DNA from: JAAEPI01 sp964352625
GTDB taxonomy: Bacteria; Bacteroidota; Bacteroidia; Cytophagales; Cyclobacteriaceae
Assembly (NCBI GenBank): GCA_964352625.1
Contig: CAYGSD010000002.1
Span: forward strand, 186,001-250,000
DNA: 64,000 bases
Direction of reading: 5' to 3'
In this document: piece by piece, positions 43,556 through 53,721 of the stretch
Position numbering within the stretch: the first letter of the stretch is position 1
How the letters are laid out: each line of letters begins with the position of its first letter
Notes under the pieces: model-generated
Databases searched by the model: none
What the model saw: only the letters and a program-made list of their open reading frames with translations
Told to the model about the DNA's origin: nothing
Position numbers and translations under genes: made by a program

Positions 43556-46009
43556 ATGATAGTTTTAAAGTTTGGTGGCACATCGGTAGGATCAGCACAG
43601 GCTATCCGCCAGGTTCGTGATATTCTGGAAAAGAAAATTGAGGAGATCAATGATTCCTTTTTAGTAGTCGTTTCAGCCTTCACGGGTGTGACCAATCAGC
43701 TTGCCACCATTCTCGAAAGGGCCGCCTCAGGAGATGAAAGTTATCAGGCTATTTTGGCTGAACTAAAGCAGCGACATGTAGCAGCCGTTCGCGAATTACT
43801 AGAACCAAAAAAGCAGGGAGAAGTTTTGGCCAAGGTGCAATTACTCTTCAATGAACTGGAAGATTTATCCGCCAGTATCGCCAATCTGAGAGAAGTCACG
43901 CCGAAATCCACAGACATGATTCTCAGTTTTGGAGAGCGACTTTCTTCGGCTATCATTCATAAATATTTCGAGCAAGAATTAAGCGAGGCGGTGTTGATCG
44001 ATCCAATGAAAATAATTCGCTGCGATTCAAAGCACATTCGTGGTGAAGTGGATTTGAAGGTGAGTCTCGAAAATGCCAAGACCTTTGAAAGTGAATTGGG
44101 CAAACTGAATCTTTGTCCCGGCTTTATTGGTGCCAATGACAAGGGCGAGTTGGTGACACTGGGTAGAGGAGGTTCTGATTACAGCGCTGCGCTTTTTGCT
44201 AATTTCTATGACGCAGTGCGTCTGGAGATTTGGACGGATGTCGATGGTCTGATGACCGCCGACCCTAGATTGGTTTCCAACGCCAGAGTGATTAGCGATT
44301 TGGCCTATGAAGAGGCGCTTGAATTGTCGCATTTTGGGGCGAAGGTGATTTATCCGCCATCGATCCAGCCGGCATTGGAGAAGGAGATTCCGATTGTAAT
44401 CAAGAACACCTTCAAGCCCGAAGCATCGGGTTCCCGGATTACACAATACTTTGAGGATGATGCCACAATTCGTGGTATTTCTTCTATTAAGAATATTACC
44501 CTGCTGAACCTTCGAGGAAGTGGGATGGTCGGCATTCCTAATTTCTCCTTCCGACTTTTTGAGACACTTTCGATCCACAAGATCAATGTGGTGATGATCA
44601 CCCAGGCATCTTCAGAGCACACGATTTGTGTAGGCATAGAGTCGAAGGATGAGTTGCTTGCTGAAGAGGTGATCAACAGGACATTTGCACATGAAATTTC
44701 CCAACATACGATCCTTCCTGTGGAGGTAGAAAGCGACTTAAGCGTGCTGGCCTTGGTCGGCCGAAACATGAAAAACCAAGTCGGAGTGAGCGGTCAGATG
44801 TTTGGAACACTTGGTAAAAATGGCGTGAGCATCAAAGCCATCGCGCAGGGTTCTTCTGAAAGAAATATCACCGTGGTGGTTGCACAGACGGACCTGACCA
44901 AGGCGATCAATGTGCTGCATGAAAGTTTCTTTACAGAGGAAATCAAGCGGGTGAATATTTTTCAAGTGGGAGTGGGCACGGTCGGCAAAGCACTCTTAAG
45001 TCAAATAAAAAAACAACAAAAATACCTGCTGGAAAAGCACCTAATAGACTTGCAGGTCATTGGGATCGCCAATTCAAAAAAGATGCATTTCAGTGGCGAG
45101 GAGGGAATTGACTTAGCGGATTGGCAAGAAAAATTGGATGCAGGCGAGAAACAGACCATTCAGAATTTTTACCAGCGAATGGTGCAAATGAATCTGAGAA
45201 ACAGTGTTTTCCTTGATGTCACGGCCTCCAAAAGCGTACCTATGCTGTACCCGGAGGTGTTGAAAAAAAGCATCTCTATCGCCACTCCCAACAAAATCGC
45301 TGCTACTGATCTGCAGGAAAAGTACCTGCACCTAAAGCGACTCGAGCGAAAATATAAGACACAGTTTCTCTTTGAGACGAACGTCTGCGCCGGACTTCCC
45401 GTGATCTCTACTTTGTCCGATCTGATTAAAAGCGGCGATCGCATTCATCGCATTGAGGCCGTGCTTTCTGGCACTTTGAATTTCCTTTTCAACAATTACG
45501 ATGGGTCATCCAGCTTTTCTTCCATAGTTCGCAGAGCCAAGGACGAAGGGTTCTCTGAGCCGGATCCACGTTTGGATTTGTCAGGACAAGACGTGATGCG
45601 GAAGATATTGATCTTGGTGAGAGAGAGCGGCTATTCGTTAGAAATGGATCAGATTGTGGGCAAAGGATTCGTGCCTGAAGTGTGCATGAAAGCCAAGAAT
45701 GTGGAGGAGTTTTTTGAATTAGTAGAAAACGAAGAGGCACATTTTCAGCACATAGTAGATGAAGCCAAGTCTCAAGGCAAGCGAATAAAATATGTAGCCA
45801 AATTTGAGGAAGGTCAGGCATCTACAGGTTTAGAATACGTGGACTCCAAGCACCCATTTTACAATCTTGAGGGAAGTGATAACATCGTCCTTTTCTACAC
45901 AGATCGCTACCCAAATCAGCCTTTGGTCATAAAAGGGGCTGGTGCTGGAGCCGAGGTGACCGCCTCCGGTATTTTCGCTGACATTATGCGTGTGGCCTCA
46001 TCAAATTAA
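43556..46009 (+). CDS. thrA: Bifunctional aspartokinase / homoserine dehydrogenase
   Basis: An 817-residue fusion catalysing the first and third steps of threonine synthesis. The kinase begins MIVLKFGGTSVGSAQ and includes GFIGANDKGE and GRGGSDYSAA; ACT regulatory domains lie at about residues 310-450. The dehydrogenase half starts FQVGVGTVGKALL (about residue 467) and includes SGTLNFLF and the E-P-D-P-R-L-D-L-SG-D motif. It starts the thrABC operon. The 139 bases upstream hold a short leader with no clear attenuator. Confidence 0.95.
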   Translation: MIVLKFGGTSVGSAQAIRQVRDILEKKIEEINDSFLVVVSAFTGVTNQLATILERAASGDESYQAILAELKQRHVAAVRELLEPKKQGEVLAKVQLLFNELEDLSASIANLREVTPKSTDMILSFGERLSSAIIHKYFEQELSEAVLIDPMKIIRCDSKHIRGEVDLKVSLENAKTFESELGKLNLCPGFIGANDKGELVTLGRGGSDYSAALFANFYDAVRLEIWTDVDGLMTADPRLVSNARVISDLAYEEALELSHFGAKVIYPPSIQPALEKEIPIVIKNTFKPEASGSRITQYFEDDATIRGISSIKNITLLNLRGSGMVGIPNFSFRLFETLSIHKINVVMITQASSEHTICVGIESKDELLAEEVINRTFAHEISQHTILPVEVESDLSVLALVGRNMKNQVGVSGQMFGTLGKNGVSIKAIAQGSSERNITVVVAQTDLTKAINVLHESFFTEEIKRVNIFQVGVGTVGKALLSQIKKQQKYLLEKHLIDLQVIGIANSKKMHFSGEEGIDLADWQEKLDAGEKQTIQNFYQRMVQMNLRNSVFLDVTASKSVPMLYPEVLKKSISIATPNKIAATDLQEKYLHLKRLERKYKTQFLFETNVCAGLPVISTLSDLIKSGDRIHRIEAVLSGTLNFLFNNYDGSSSFSSIVRRAKDEGFSEPDPRLDLSGQDVMRKILILVRESGYSLEMDQIVGKGFVPEVCMKAKNVEEFFELVENEEAHFQHIVDEAKSQGKRIKYVAKFEEGQASTGLEYVDSKHPFYNLEGSDNIVLFYTDRYPNQPLVIKGAGAGAEVTASGIFADIMRVASSN

Positions 46010-46011
46010 TC

Positions 46012-46932
46012 ATGGATAGTATCAAAGTTTTTGCTCCGAATACAGTCGCCAATGTGGGGTGTGGATACGACGTGCTCGGTTTTGCGCTGGAAGGATATGG
46101 TGATGAACTAACTGTCTCAAAAAGATCGGATAGCGATCTGGTGATTACCAAAATAGAAGGGGCTGATCTCCCCATGGATTCAGAAACCAATGTGGCTACC
46201 GTGGCTATCAAGGCCATGCTTTCCCAGCTCGGTTCTAACCAGGGATTTGATCTGACCATCAAAAAATCCATTAACCCCGGGAGTGGATTGGGGTCGAGCG
46301 CAAGCAGCTCTGCAGGTGCTGTTTTTGCCGCTAATGAATTGCTCGGCAAACCTTTCACTAAACACGAGCTTGTTGCATTTGCGATGGAGGGCGAGCGAAG
46401 CAGTTCGGGTTCGGCGCATGCCGATAATGTTGGGCCCAGTCTACTCGGAGGCTTCACGGTGGTGAGGAGCTACCATCCTTTGGATGTTTTCAATGTGCCT
46501 TTTCCTTCTGAACTTTTAGCGGTGATCATTTACCCTGAAGTGCAGGTGAAAACCGCAGATGCCAAGCGAGTACTCAAAAAGCAGGTCGACTTGAAAGATG
46601 CCGTGAGGCAGTGGGGCAACATGGCTGGAATGATCAGTGGACTAATGTCGGGGAATTTTGAGCGAATAGGTGTGTCCATGGAGGACGTGATTGTGGAGCC
46701 GGTGAGAGGAATGCTCATTCCTTTTTATGATGAGGCGAAACGAGTGGCTCTTGAATGTGGGGCACTCGGATTCAATATTTCAGGGTCTGGCCCGAGCTCG
46801 TTTGCCCTAACCAATAATCCGGATACAGCGGAGAAAATAAGACGGGCTTGTGCTGCAGTTTATGATGAAGGAGGAATCTCAACGATCAGTTTTGTGTCCC
46901 GAATTAATCAGGAAGGAACGAAAGTGATATGA
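46012..46932 (+). CDS. thrB: Homoserine kinase
   Basis: A 306-residue GHMP kinase. The ATP loop NPGSGLGSSASSSAGA lies at about residues 87-102, and the C-terminal motif FNISGSGPSSFAL is conserved in homoserine kinases. It phosphorylates homoserine for thrC. It begins two bases after thrA and overlaps thrC by 4 bases. Confidence 0.95.
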   Translation: MDSIKVFAPNTVANVGCGYDVLGFALEGYGDELTVSKRSDSDLVITKIEGADLPMDSETNVATVAIKAMLSQLGSNQGFDLTIKKSINPGSGLGSSASSSAGAVFAANELLGKPFTKHELVAFAMEGERSSSGSAHADNVGPSLLGGFTVVRSYHPLDVFNVPFPSELLAVIIYPEVQVKTADAKRVLKKQVDLKDAVRQWGNMAGMISGLMSGNFERIGVSMEDVIVEPVRGMLIPFYDEAKRVALECGALGFNISGSGPSSFALTNNPDTAEKIRRACAAVYDEGGISTISFVSRINQEGTKVI

Positions 46933-48215
46933 AATATTACAGCACAAATAATAGAGACTTTCAGGCGTCCTTTCGCGATGCTGTGATCAATAGCTTGCCG
47001 TCGGACAATGGGCTTTATTTTCCAGAAAACATTCCCAAACTTCCTTCGGAATTTTTTCAAAAACTGAAATCGCTTTCCAAAGCAGAGATCGGGTATGAAG
47101 TGGCCCGCCATTTTGTAGGTGATGAAATTCCCGCTGATCGATTGCGACAGATTGTGGAAGAGACAGTGGACTTTGACATGCCGCTCGTTGAGGTCAACAA
47201 ATACATTCATTCGCTTGAGTTGTACCACGGCCCCACTTGGGCTTTCAAGGACATGGGCGCTCGCTTTTTGTCGAGGTGCATGAGTTACTTTACGGAGCAA
47301 GAGGAGGAAGAAGTTAACATTTTGGTGGCCACTTCGGGAGATACCGGCGGGGCAGTGGCAGCAGGATTTCATGGGGTGAAAGGCGTGAAAGTCACGATCC
47401 TCTTTCCGAAGGGGAAAGTGAGTGAGGTGCAGCAGCGACAGCTTACCACATGGGGAGACAACATCAGAGCGCTGGAGGTGGATGGTACTTTTGACGACTG
47501 CCAGAAACTGGCGAAAACGGCTTTTTTAGATGAAGAATTAAATAAGCAGGTTAATCTTTCGTCGGCCAATTCCATCAACATAGCGAGGCTAATTCCACAG
47601 AGTTTTTACTACTTCTATGCTTTCCAGCAATTGGAAAATTGGGAAGATGTAGTAGTGGCCGTTCCTTCAGGGAACTATGGAAACATGACCGCCGGACTCC
47701 TCGCCTGGAAGATGGGCCTGCCTATTAAGCGTTTCATTGCTTCGTCCAATGCAAACAGAGTAGTGCCGGACTATTTACTCTCTGGAAAGTACGACCCGAA
47801 ACCATCCATTCAGACTTATGCCAACGCCATGGACGTGGGAGCTCCATCCAATTTTGTAAGAATGCTGGAGCTTTTCGGAGGGGACTTTGAGCAGGTGACA
47901 AGAGTCATTTCGGGCTACTGCCTCGTGGATGAAGGAATCCTGCAGGTGATGGCCACTTGTGCCAATGAGCGCGATTACATACTTGACCCGCATGGTGCTA
48001 TTGGCTACCAAGCTTTGATGGAAAATTTGGAGGAGGGAGAGCAGGGTATTTTCCTTGAAACGGCTCACCCGGTGAAATTCCTCGATGTTGTAGAAAAGGC
48101 ACTTGGCCAAGCGCCGGATTACAAAACAAAAATCGCTGATCTGCTAGAAAAGGAGAGATCTTTTGAACAAATAGGAGGAGGGTATGAGGAGTTTAGGGAG
48201 GTTTTTCTGAGATGA
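46929..48215 (+). CDS. thrC: Threonine synthase
   Basis: A 428-residue pyridoxal-phosphate enzyme that turns phosphohomoserine into threonine. The N-terminus MKYYSTNNRDFQASF and the PLP-lysine segment HGPTWAFKDMGAR are family signatures, as is ATSGDTGGAVA. It ends the thrABC operon. Confidence 0.95.
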   Translation: MKYYSTNNRDFQASFRDAVINSLPSDNGLYFPENIPKLPSEFFQKLKSLSKAEIGYEVARHFVGDEIPADRLRQIVEETVDFDMPLVEVNKYIHSLELYHGPTWAFKDMGARFLSRCMSYFTEQEEEEVNILVATSGDTGGAVAAGFHGVKGVKVTILFPKGKVSEVQQRQLTTWGDNIRALEVDGTFDDCQKLAKTAFLDEELNKQVNLSSANSINIARLIPQSFYYFYAFQQLENWEDVVVAVPSGNYGNMTAGLLAWKMGLPIKRFIASSNANRVVPDYLLSGKYDPKPSIQTYANAMDVGAPSNFVRMLELFGGDFEQVTRVISGYCLVDEGILQVMATCANERDYILDPHGAIGYQALMENLEEGEQGIFLETAHPVKFLDVVEKALGQAPDYKTKIADLLEKERSFEQIGGGYEEFREVFLR

Positions 48216-48222
48216 ACTATGG

Positions 48223-48528
48223 TCAAATTTTAGTTCCTTCAATCAGAAATGCTTCTTTGATTGACTGCTTTTTTAAATGAAGAAACTGCTTGCGTTCTTC
48301 GTCTAGTTTGAACTCCTCAAAATCCTGAGCCGAATCAAATTCTACTAAGTGTATTTCGTAGGGAGGCTCTATGCTTGTCTCAATTATAGTCTCAACTGAG
48401 GGACGAATTCGGAACAAGAGCCTTCCATTGTACTTGCTTATGATGGGGATGGCGATAGCCTCGAATTGATCGAAAACATCTTCCTTTCCCGGGATGACAT
48501 AGATGAGTTGTGTAATGAAGACTTTCAA
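48223..48528 (-). CDS. DUF1330-like small protein
   Basis: About 101 residues from the TTG at 48528, chosen because it follows the neighbouring stop by 11 bases. The fold looks like a dimeric alpha+beta barrel: FITQLIYVIPGKEDVFDQFE, then PPYEIHLVEFDSAQDFEEF and KQSIKEAFLIEG. No enzyme activity can be read. It is convergent with thrC. Confidence 0.7.
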   Translation of the reverse strand: MKVFITQLIYVIPGKEDVFDQFEAIAIPIISKYNGRLLFRIRPSVETIIETSIEPPYEIHLVEFDSAQDFEEFKLDEERKQFLHLKKQSIKEAFLIEGTKI

Positions 48529-48538
48529 AAGTCGAAAT

Positions 48539-48775
48539 TTAGTCCGCTGGGAGCGCTTCGAATTCCTGACGCTTTTCAGCAAACCACTTCTGCATGGCTT
48601 CAGGCTTTTGCATTAGCTCTTGCATTTTTTGCATGGCCTTGAGGTGAGCTTCGTCGTTTTTTTGGAACATCTCCATGCCATGATTCTTACTCATTTCTGC
48701 CATTTCATCAAAAGTCTCGGCACGGAATTCCAAGTCGCACGCACCACCAAGTTGCTTACAGGTCATTGTTTTCAT
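48539..48775 (-). CDS. DUF1059-family small protein
   Basis: A 78-residue protein starting MKTMTCKQLGGACDLEF and ending with MQKWFAEKRQEFEAL, the DUF1059 pattern. Its function is unknown. Confidence 0.8.
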   Translation of the reverse strand: MKTMTCKQLGGACDLEFRAETFDEMAEMSKNHGMEMFQKNDEAHLKAMQKMQELMQKPEAMQKWFAEKRQEFEALPAD

Positions 48776-48809
48776 GCTGTTAAAGCTAGTATTTCTGGAC
48801 GAATTCGAT

Positions 48810-49193
48810 TTATCCTATCAGCCTGAACTTCAATCGGCAGGGCTCGATACAAACCAAGTTGACAATAAGTGTTTCACCGAATTGTTCGAAGGTATAGCTG
48901 AATTGACACTCGTCGAAAGTGAGTGTGTTTTCTTCGGTAGAAAACGTGCCCGAAATGATGTCGGCTTGACTATAACTTCCGCATGAGAAAGCGTCGGTCT
49001 CAAATGTACCGTCTTCCAAGAACGTAATAGTTGCCTCTGAAGCTACCGGCCGGAAGGTACCACTCCCATCTCCCGGATCGAACAGCGTCTCGGTGAGTTT
49101 CCATGTGTTGATTAATTCGACTGGCTCTGTCTCTTCACAGTTGGAAAGAAGTGCAAGGACGAAAAATGTAAGGATGTATTTCATGTGTTTCAC
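48810..49193 (-). CDS. Predicted lipocalin-like lipoprotein
   Basis: A 127-residue lipoprotein; signal peptide with lipobox LLSNC near residue 19. The mature part (INTWKLTETL ... ATITFLEDGTFET ... SGTFSTEENTLTF) has the strand pattern of lipocalin-like domains found in many Bacteroidota. The start may be Met1 or Met4. Confidence 0.72.
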   Translation of the reverse strand: MKHMKYILTFFVLALLSNCEETEPVELINTWKLTETLFDPGDGSGTFRPVASEATITFLEDGTFETDAFSCGSYSQADIISGTFSTEENTLTFDECQFSYTFEQFGETLIVNLVCIEPCRLKFRLIG

Positions 49194-49242
49194 GGATTCT
49201 TACAAGCATGACCCCTTCGGTTATTTCAAGGTTGGAATGCAC

Positions 49243-50762
49243 CTACAATTTCTTCAGTTGGAAGATATCCTTTCTTCTGTCTTTCAAGTTTCTCACACTG
49301 CCAAACTGATTAAGCTCCCGGAGTAGGTCAATGTCCACGTCAGCAATCAGAATCATTTCCGTATTGGGGGTGGCTTCAGCTTTTATTCCATTGCTAGGAA
49401 AGGCAAAATCACACGGTGTGAACACCATCGATTGAGCAAACTGAATGTCCATGTTGTGCACATTGGGCAGGTTGCCTACACTCCCCGCTATGGCCACATA
49501 GCATTCATTTTCTATGGCTCTGGCTTGCGAACAATTCTTCACTCTGGAGTAGCCGTTTTGGGTATCGGTAAGGAAGGGAACGAAAAGAATGTCCATCCCT
49601 TCGTCGGCAAGTAGTCTGCTTAGCTCAGGAAACTCAGAATCGTAACAAATGAGAATTCCTATTTTGCCACAGTCTGTATCAAAGGCTTTCAGTTCAGTGC
49701 CTCCCTGCATTCCCCACACTTTGGCTTCATCAGGCGTCACGTGCAGCTTCTCGTATCGCTCGGTCCCTCCATCCCGCTTGCACAGGTAGCCGACGTTGTA
49801 GAGCTTTTCATCTTTGATTTCAGGCATACTTCCCGAAATGATATTGATGTTGTAGGAGATGGCTAGTTTCGAAAAACGTTCGACTATTTCCCCAGTGTGC
49901 TTGGCAAGTTCTCGTATTGCATCCGGCTCGGAAAGGTGATTGTACTCTGCCATAAGTGGTGCATTGAAGAACTCAGGAAAGAGGGCGAAATCCGATCGGT
50001 AGTTGGAAACTGCATCGATGAAGTATTCGGCATTTTGCAGCAATTCTTCCAGATTATCGTACGACCGCATCTGCCACTGGATCAGGCCAAGCCTCACAAT
50101 TTTCTTGACTGTACTCGGTTTCTTGTTGGGCTTTTCGTAGTAAATGTTGTCCCACTCCAGCAGCACGGCATAGTCGCTGGAAGCAGCATCTCCCTCCAGG
50201 TATCCGGTAAGCACTTTACTCGGATGAAAATCATTGGATATCTGGAAGTCAAGCACCGGGTCGTGTATTTCTTTTTTTCTGACCTTTCTATGTATTCCTT
50301 GGGTGATAGTTCCTCCTTGTATTGATGATAATTGGGGATGCGACCACCGAACACAATGCGCCGGAGGTTGAGTTTTTCGCAGAGCTCTTTTCGGTAGTCG
50401 TACAGCCGACGACCAAGTCTTAACCCTCTGAATTCTTTCTTGATAAACACATCTATCCCGTAAAGTGAATTGCCCTCACTTTTGTGTGTGTTGAAGGTGT
50501 AGTTGCCAGTGATTTCACGATAGGTATGACTCTCTTCAAAAAGGTCGTAATCGATAATGATTGCTAGCGCACATCCAGCAATTTGATTATCAATTTTGAT
50601 TACCACTTGTCCCTCAGGAAAAATGTCAATTAGCTTCTGAATGTGATGTTCTTTCCAATACGCATCTTCCATGGTAGAGTAGGCCTCTATCATAGCAGTT
50701 TTTAACTCATGGTAGTCGTTCAGACTAAGAAATGACAGTTCTATATTTTCAATTTCTTTCAT
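49243..50762 (-). pseudogene. GNAT acetyltransferase-carbon-nitrogen hydrolase fusion, frameshifted
   Basis: The first part (from ATG 50762) is a GNAT acetyltransferase ending in ...LSPKEYIER; the second, in another frame (open to 50256), continues DFQISNDFHPSK and is a nitrilase-family amidohydrolase with the Glu (PEFFNAPL), Lys (YEKLHVTPDE) and Cys (ILICYDSEF) triad. Homologues known to me are single ~510-residue proteins with YIE-R-V-R-K-K-E-I-HDPVLDFQ across the join. Adding one base near 50265-50285, next to a run of seven T on the + strand, restores this. Either a real mutation or a homopolymer sequencing error. Confidence 0.82.
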
Positions 50763-50798
50763 AGAAATGAGTGTACTTGCGGAGTGCCGCCAGGTGAA

Positions 50799-51254
50799 TT
50801 AAAGAGAATAAGGAAGAAATTCGTTCACATCCCCACCGTACTTATGTACTTCTCGGATGATAGATGAACTAATGGGTGCCAACTCAGGACTGGTGATCAA
50901 AAAGATAGTCTCAAGCCCTTCACTCAGGTATCTATTGAGCTGCGAAATACTATTTTCATACTCGAAATCTGTGGTATTTCTTAATCCCCGAATTAGCCAC
51001 TTGGCCTGATGCTTCACAGCAAGCGAGGCGGTGAGTTCATTGTACACGAGCACCTTTACTCTTGGATCCCCGGCATAGACAGATTTGATTTTTTCGATCA
51101 TATAATCAACCTCGAAATAGCGATTGTTCTTTTCTGGATTGTTGCCAATTGCAATGATCAATTCGTCGAACAAGTCAAGTGCACGACTCACCACATCGGA
51201 GTGTCCTTTGGTGAAGGGATCGAAAGTGCCAGGAAAAATGGCGACCTGCTTCAT
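50799..51254 (-). CDS. coaD: Phosphopantetheine adenylyltransferase
   Basis: A 151-residue CoA-synthesis enzyme. IFPGTFDPFTKGHSDV holds the nucleotidyltransferase motif (T/H)xGH, and the RGLRNTTDFEYE and ISSSIIREV motifs are diagnostic. It overlaps the DUF3822 gene by one base, a frequent pairing in Bacteroidota. Confidence 0.95.
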   Translation of the reverse strand: MKQVAIFPGTFDPFTKGHSDVVSRALDLFDELIIAIGNNPEKNNRYFEVDYMIEKIKSVYAGDPRVKVLVYNELTASLAVKHQAKWLIRGLRNTTDFEYENSISQLNRYLSEGLETIFLITSPELAPISSSIIREVHKYGGDVNEFLPYSL

Positions 51255-52138
51255 CAGTCGCAGAGATAAATATTCAGCAGATCGAAATATTGATGATCAG
51301 GAATTTCGTCGAATTCGAAGGAGGTTTTCAGGTAGGTTGGCCTTCCTCCGAACGAAATGTTTCGGATATACTTTCTAAGCAATTCTACATGAGGACTGTT
51401 CTGTTTGATGCTGCCCCACACAATCAGCTTGGTTGTTTTCTGACTTAATTGCTGCTCCTTGAAAACGAGCATGATAAACTTCAAATAGTCCTGACTCTCA
51501 CGTACAGCAAACTGGTTGTAGTAGAGAATCTTTTGTTTCAGCGTGACTACCACATGAAGAATGCCTTGATCCAAATGGCAAAACATCATTTTCTCATGCG
51601 AATGATCATCATACTTAAGGATACCCTCTATCAGCGCACTACCCTGATGCACCAGCTGCACCGACTGTGAAGGATACGTTTCCTCCAGCCAGATTAGCAA
51701 TTTTCTATCGGCAGCAAAAACATTGACAGAATCTGAAGCGATGTGCTTGTAATACTTCACATCCTCAGATTTGGTTCTGATTTCACTGTTCACTGACAGG
51801 TAATCGAACACAGCTTCCGGCGCAAAAACCGATTGAGGCACCAAGGCAAACTTGTGCGTCTTGACACAGATCTTGACGCTAGACCAAAATCCTGCCTCAA
51901 GTAAAGTATGCTCATGAAACAATTTATTGATTGCTTCAATTCGCGTATTCACAGACTTGACTCCCTCTAGGGAGTAGTCTTCCAATATTTTTAAAGAATT
52001 ATCCGATGAGTTCGTAATAGCGATTTGCATATCTCTGATGCCTATGAGCATCGACAGAGAATAATTGTGCAATTCGTCCACATCAAAGCTTTCAGCTTTG
52101 GCTTGCACCATTAATTTATGTGAAATCGCCTGACTCAA
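51254..52138 (-). CDS. DUF3822-family protein
   Basis: A 294-residue soluble protein of unknown function next to coaD, the usual position of DUF3822 in Bacteroidota. It reads LSMLIGIRDMQIAI and VPQSVFAPEAVFDYLSVN; the fold resembles an actin-like ATPase in distant comparisons, which is a weak inference. Confidence 0.75.
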   Translation of the reverse strand: MSQAISHKLMVQAKAESFDVDELHNYSLSMLIGIRDMQIAITNSSDNSLKILEDYSLEGVKSVNTRIEAINKLFHEHTLLEAGFWSSVKICVKTHKFALVPQSVFAPEAVFDYLSVNSEIRTKSEDVKYYKHIASDSVNVFAADRKLLIWLEETYPSQSVQLVHQGSALIEGILKYDDHSHEKMMFCHLDQGILHVVVTLKQKILYYNQFAVRESQDYLKFIMLVFKEQQLSQKTTKLIVWGSIKQNSPHVELLRKYIRNISFGGRPTYLKTSFEFDEIPDHQYFDLLNIYLCD

Positions 52139-52141
52139 AGC

Positions 52142-52732
52142 TTATTCGTCTCCCCAGTTTCCTGAAGTGGTTACGGTGAATTGACTACCGAAGCGCAAGG
52201 GTTTCTTGGAATTATATTCGCTATCCTCGTCTCTATCCGGGCTTACTGGCTTTGGGTTCCAAACCTCAATTACAGACACCATCTGTCCACTTTTGTCGAT
52301 CTTGTCAGTGTACACTTTGAATTTTACATTTTTATATCCGGGTACGTACGGTAGTCGGTCCAAATCAAAATTTGGCTTCTTAGCAAAAAGCGAGTCGAAG
52401 ACCGAAACTGTACCTAAAGTGTCGATGTTTACAATTACACTGTCCTTGCCATAAGGTTGTGGAATTATGGTCTCGGATTTTTCAGTCACGAAAAAAACAT
52501 CATTCCTTACAAAATTCACTAACGAATCCCAATTGCTTGTATAAGTTCCATTTACAGAAATGTAAGCTTGCTCAGCCTGACGGATGAGTTTCAGCTGATT
52601 GATGATTTTTTCTTCTGCCTCTTTTATTCTGGTAGACTGCTGAATACTTGAATTAATGGTGCTAATAAGATAGACAGCCGCCGCTGCAGCAGTGATGAGG
52701 AATACAATGAAGAATATTTTGTTTGAGCTCAT
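52142..52732 (-). CDS. Membrane-anchored protein of unknown function
   Basis: A 196-residue protein with one N-terminal membrane span (about residues 7-24), a coiled-coil stretch, then RQAEQAYISVNGTYTSNWDSL, which resembles the pilin-like domain of pseudopilins. It lies three bases upstream of the DUF3822 gene in the same operon. Confidence 0.65.
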   Translation of the reverse strand: MSSNKIFFIVFLITAAAAAVYLISTINSSIQQSTRIKEAEEKIINQLKLIRQAEQAYISVNGTYTSNWDSLVNFVRNDVFFVTEKSETIIPQPYGKDSVIVNIDTLGTVSVFDSLFAKKPNFDLDRLPYVPGYKNVKFKVYTDKIDKSGQMVSVIEVWNPKPVSPDRDEDSEYNSKKPLRFGSQFTVTTSGNWGDE

Positions 52733-52785
52733 TTCTGTTAGGTTTTTTACAAAAGTAAGTAATTATGAAGGGCTTGGTTAGCAAT

Positions 52786-53250
52786 TTACAATCGAACAAA
52801 TTTATAATATCCAGTCAATTCAAATAAATCTTTCATGGTCTGAATATTCTGAAGGCAGCTGTGTAGTGACTCCCCGCTCAATTTCTTCAATTCATCGATG
52901 GTAAAGAAAGCAATTTCCGACAAAATCTGATGCTCCATTTCGGGATCGAATCCAAGTTTTAGCTCACCGCCCATTTTTTCTACTCTGAAAAACAGCTCAA
53001 TCGCATGGTGTCGCTTGTCGCGGTATTCATTCACGAAAAGGAATTCTTTCACCTCGATCTCGAGATTAGTTTCCTCTATAAATTCCTTCTTCAGGGTCGT
53101 TTCTGCAGTTTCATCGAATTCGATTCCCCCTCCAGGAGGAGACCAGAGGTGACCTGCAGGCCCCAGACCTTCGTGCTTTAGTAAAAGAACTTTGTTTTCC
53201 TGGATGAGAATACCGCAAGCGCGAACTCTGACCTTACCTTCGTATATCAA
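52786..53250 (-). CDS. NUDIX hydrolase
   Basis: A 154-residue pyrophosphohydrolase. The NUDIX box GGGIEFDETAETTLKKEFIEE is at about residues 41-61, close to the GX5EX7REUXEEXGU consensus with Lys in place of Arg. The substrate cannot be told. Confidence 0.9.
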   Translation of the reverse strand: MIYEGKVRVRACGILIQENKVLLLKHEGLGPAGHLWSPPGGGIEFDETAETTLKKEFIEETNLEIEVKEFLFVNEYRDKRHHAIELFFRVEKMGGELKLGFDPEMEHQILSEIAFFTIDELKKLSGESLHSCLQNIQTMKDLFELTGYYKFVRL

Positions 53251-53301
53251 AATGCAACCGGTTTTAGCTGAAAGACGTAAATTTGAACAAATTTGAACAT
53301 C

Positions 53302-53721
53302 ATGAAGTACATATATTCTATTCTATTCCTTGCTGCCGCCCTGATCGGCTCTTCACAAGAAACAACCCCAGAACCAGAGAATGGCCCGGTGATTACTTTC
53401 ACTGAGAAAATTTTCGATTTTGGCCAGATTGCGTCAGGAGAGGTCGTGGAGCATGTCTTTACTTTTACCAATACGGGCAATGCACCTTTGATTATTTCCA
53501 ACGCCAAAGGCTCTTGCGGATGTACTGTTCCTAGCTATGCTAGAGAAACTGCCATCGCACCGGGTGAGTCTAGCGAAATGACCGTGCGTTTCAATAGTCG
53601 TGGGAAATCAGGGATTCAGAGTAAGACGGTGACCATCTACTCCAATGCCCAGAATAGTCCTGAGGTAATTCGAATCAAAGCGGCTATTCAAGCTCCAGAT
53701 CCTGAAGGATCAGGCAATTAA
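53302..53721 (+). CDS. DUF1573-family exported protein
   Basis: A 139-residue secreted protein from ATG 53302 (MKYIYSILFLAAALIGSSQ signal peptide). The core FDFGQIASGEVVEHVFTFTN and KGSCGCTVPSY mark DUF1573, an Ig-like fold common in Bacteroidota. Its role is unknown. Confidence 0.85.
   Translation: MKYIYSILFLAAALIGSSQETTPEPENGPVITFTEKIFDFGQIASGEVVEHVFTFTNTGNAPLIISNAKGSCGCTVPSYARETAIAPGESSEMTVRFNSRGKSGIQSKTVTIYSNAQNSPEVIRIKAAIQAPDPEGSGN

Noticed and set aside
50094..50325. The C-terminal 50 residues of the acetyltransferase frame as real protein
   Set aside because: They are out-of-frame sequence after the single-base deletion; the other frame carries the conserved residues.
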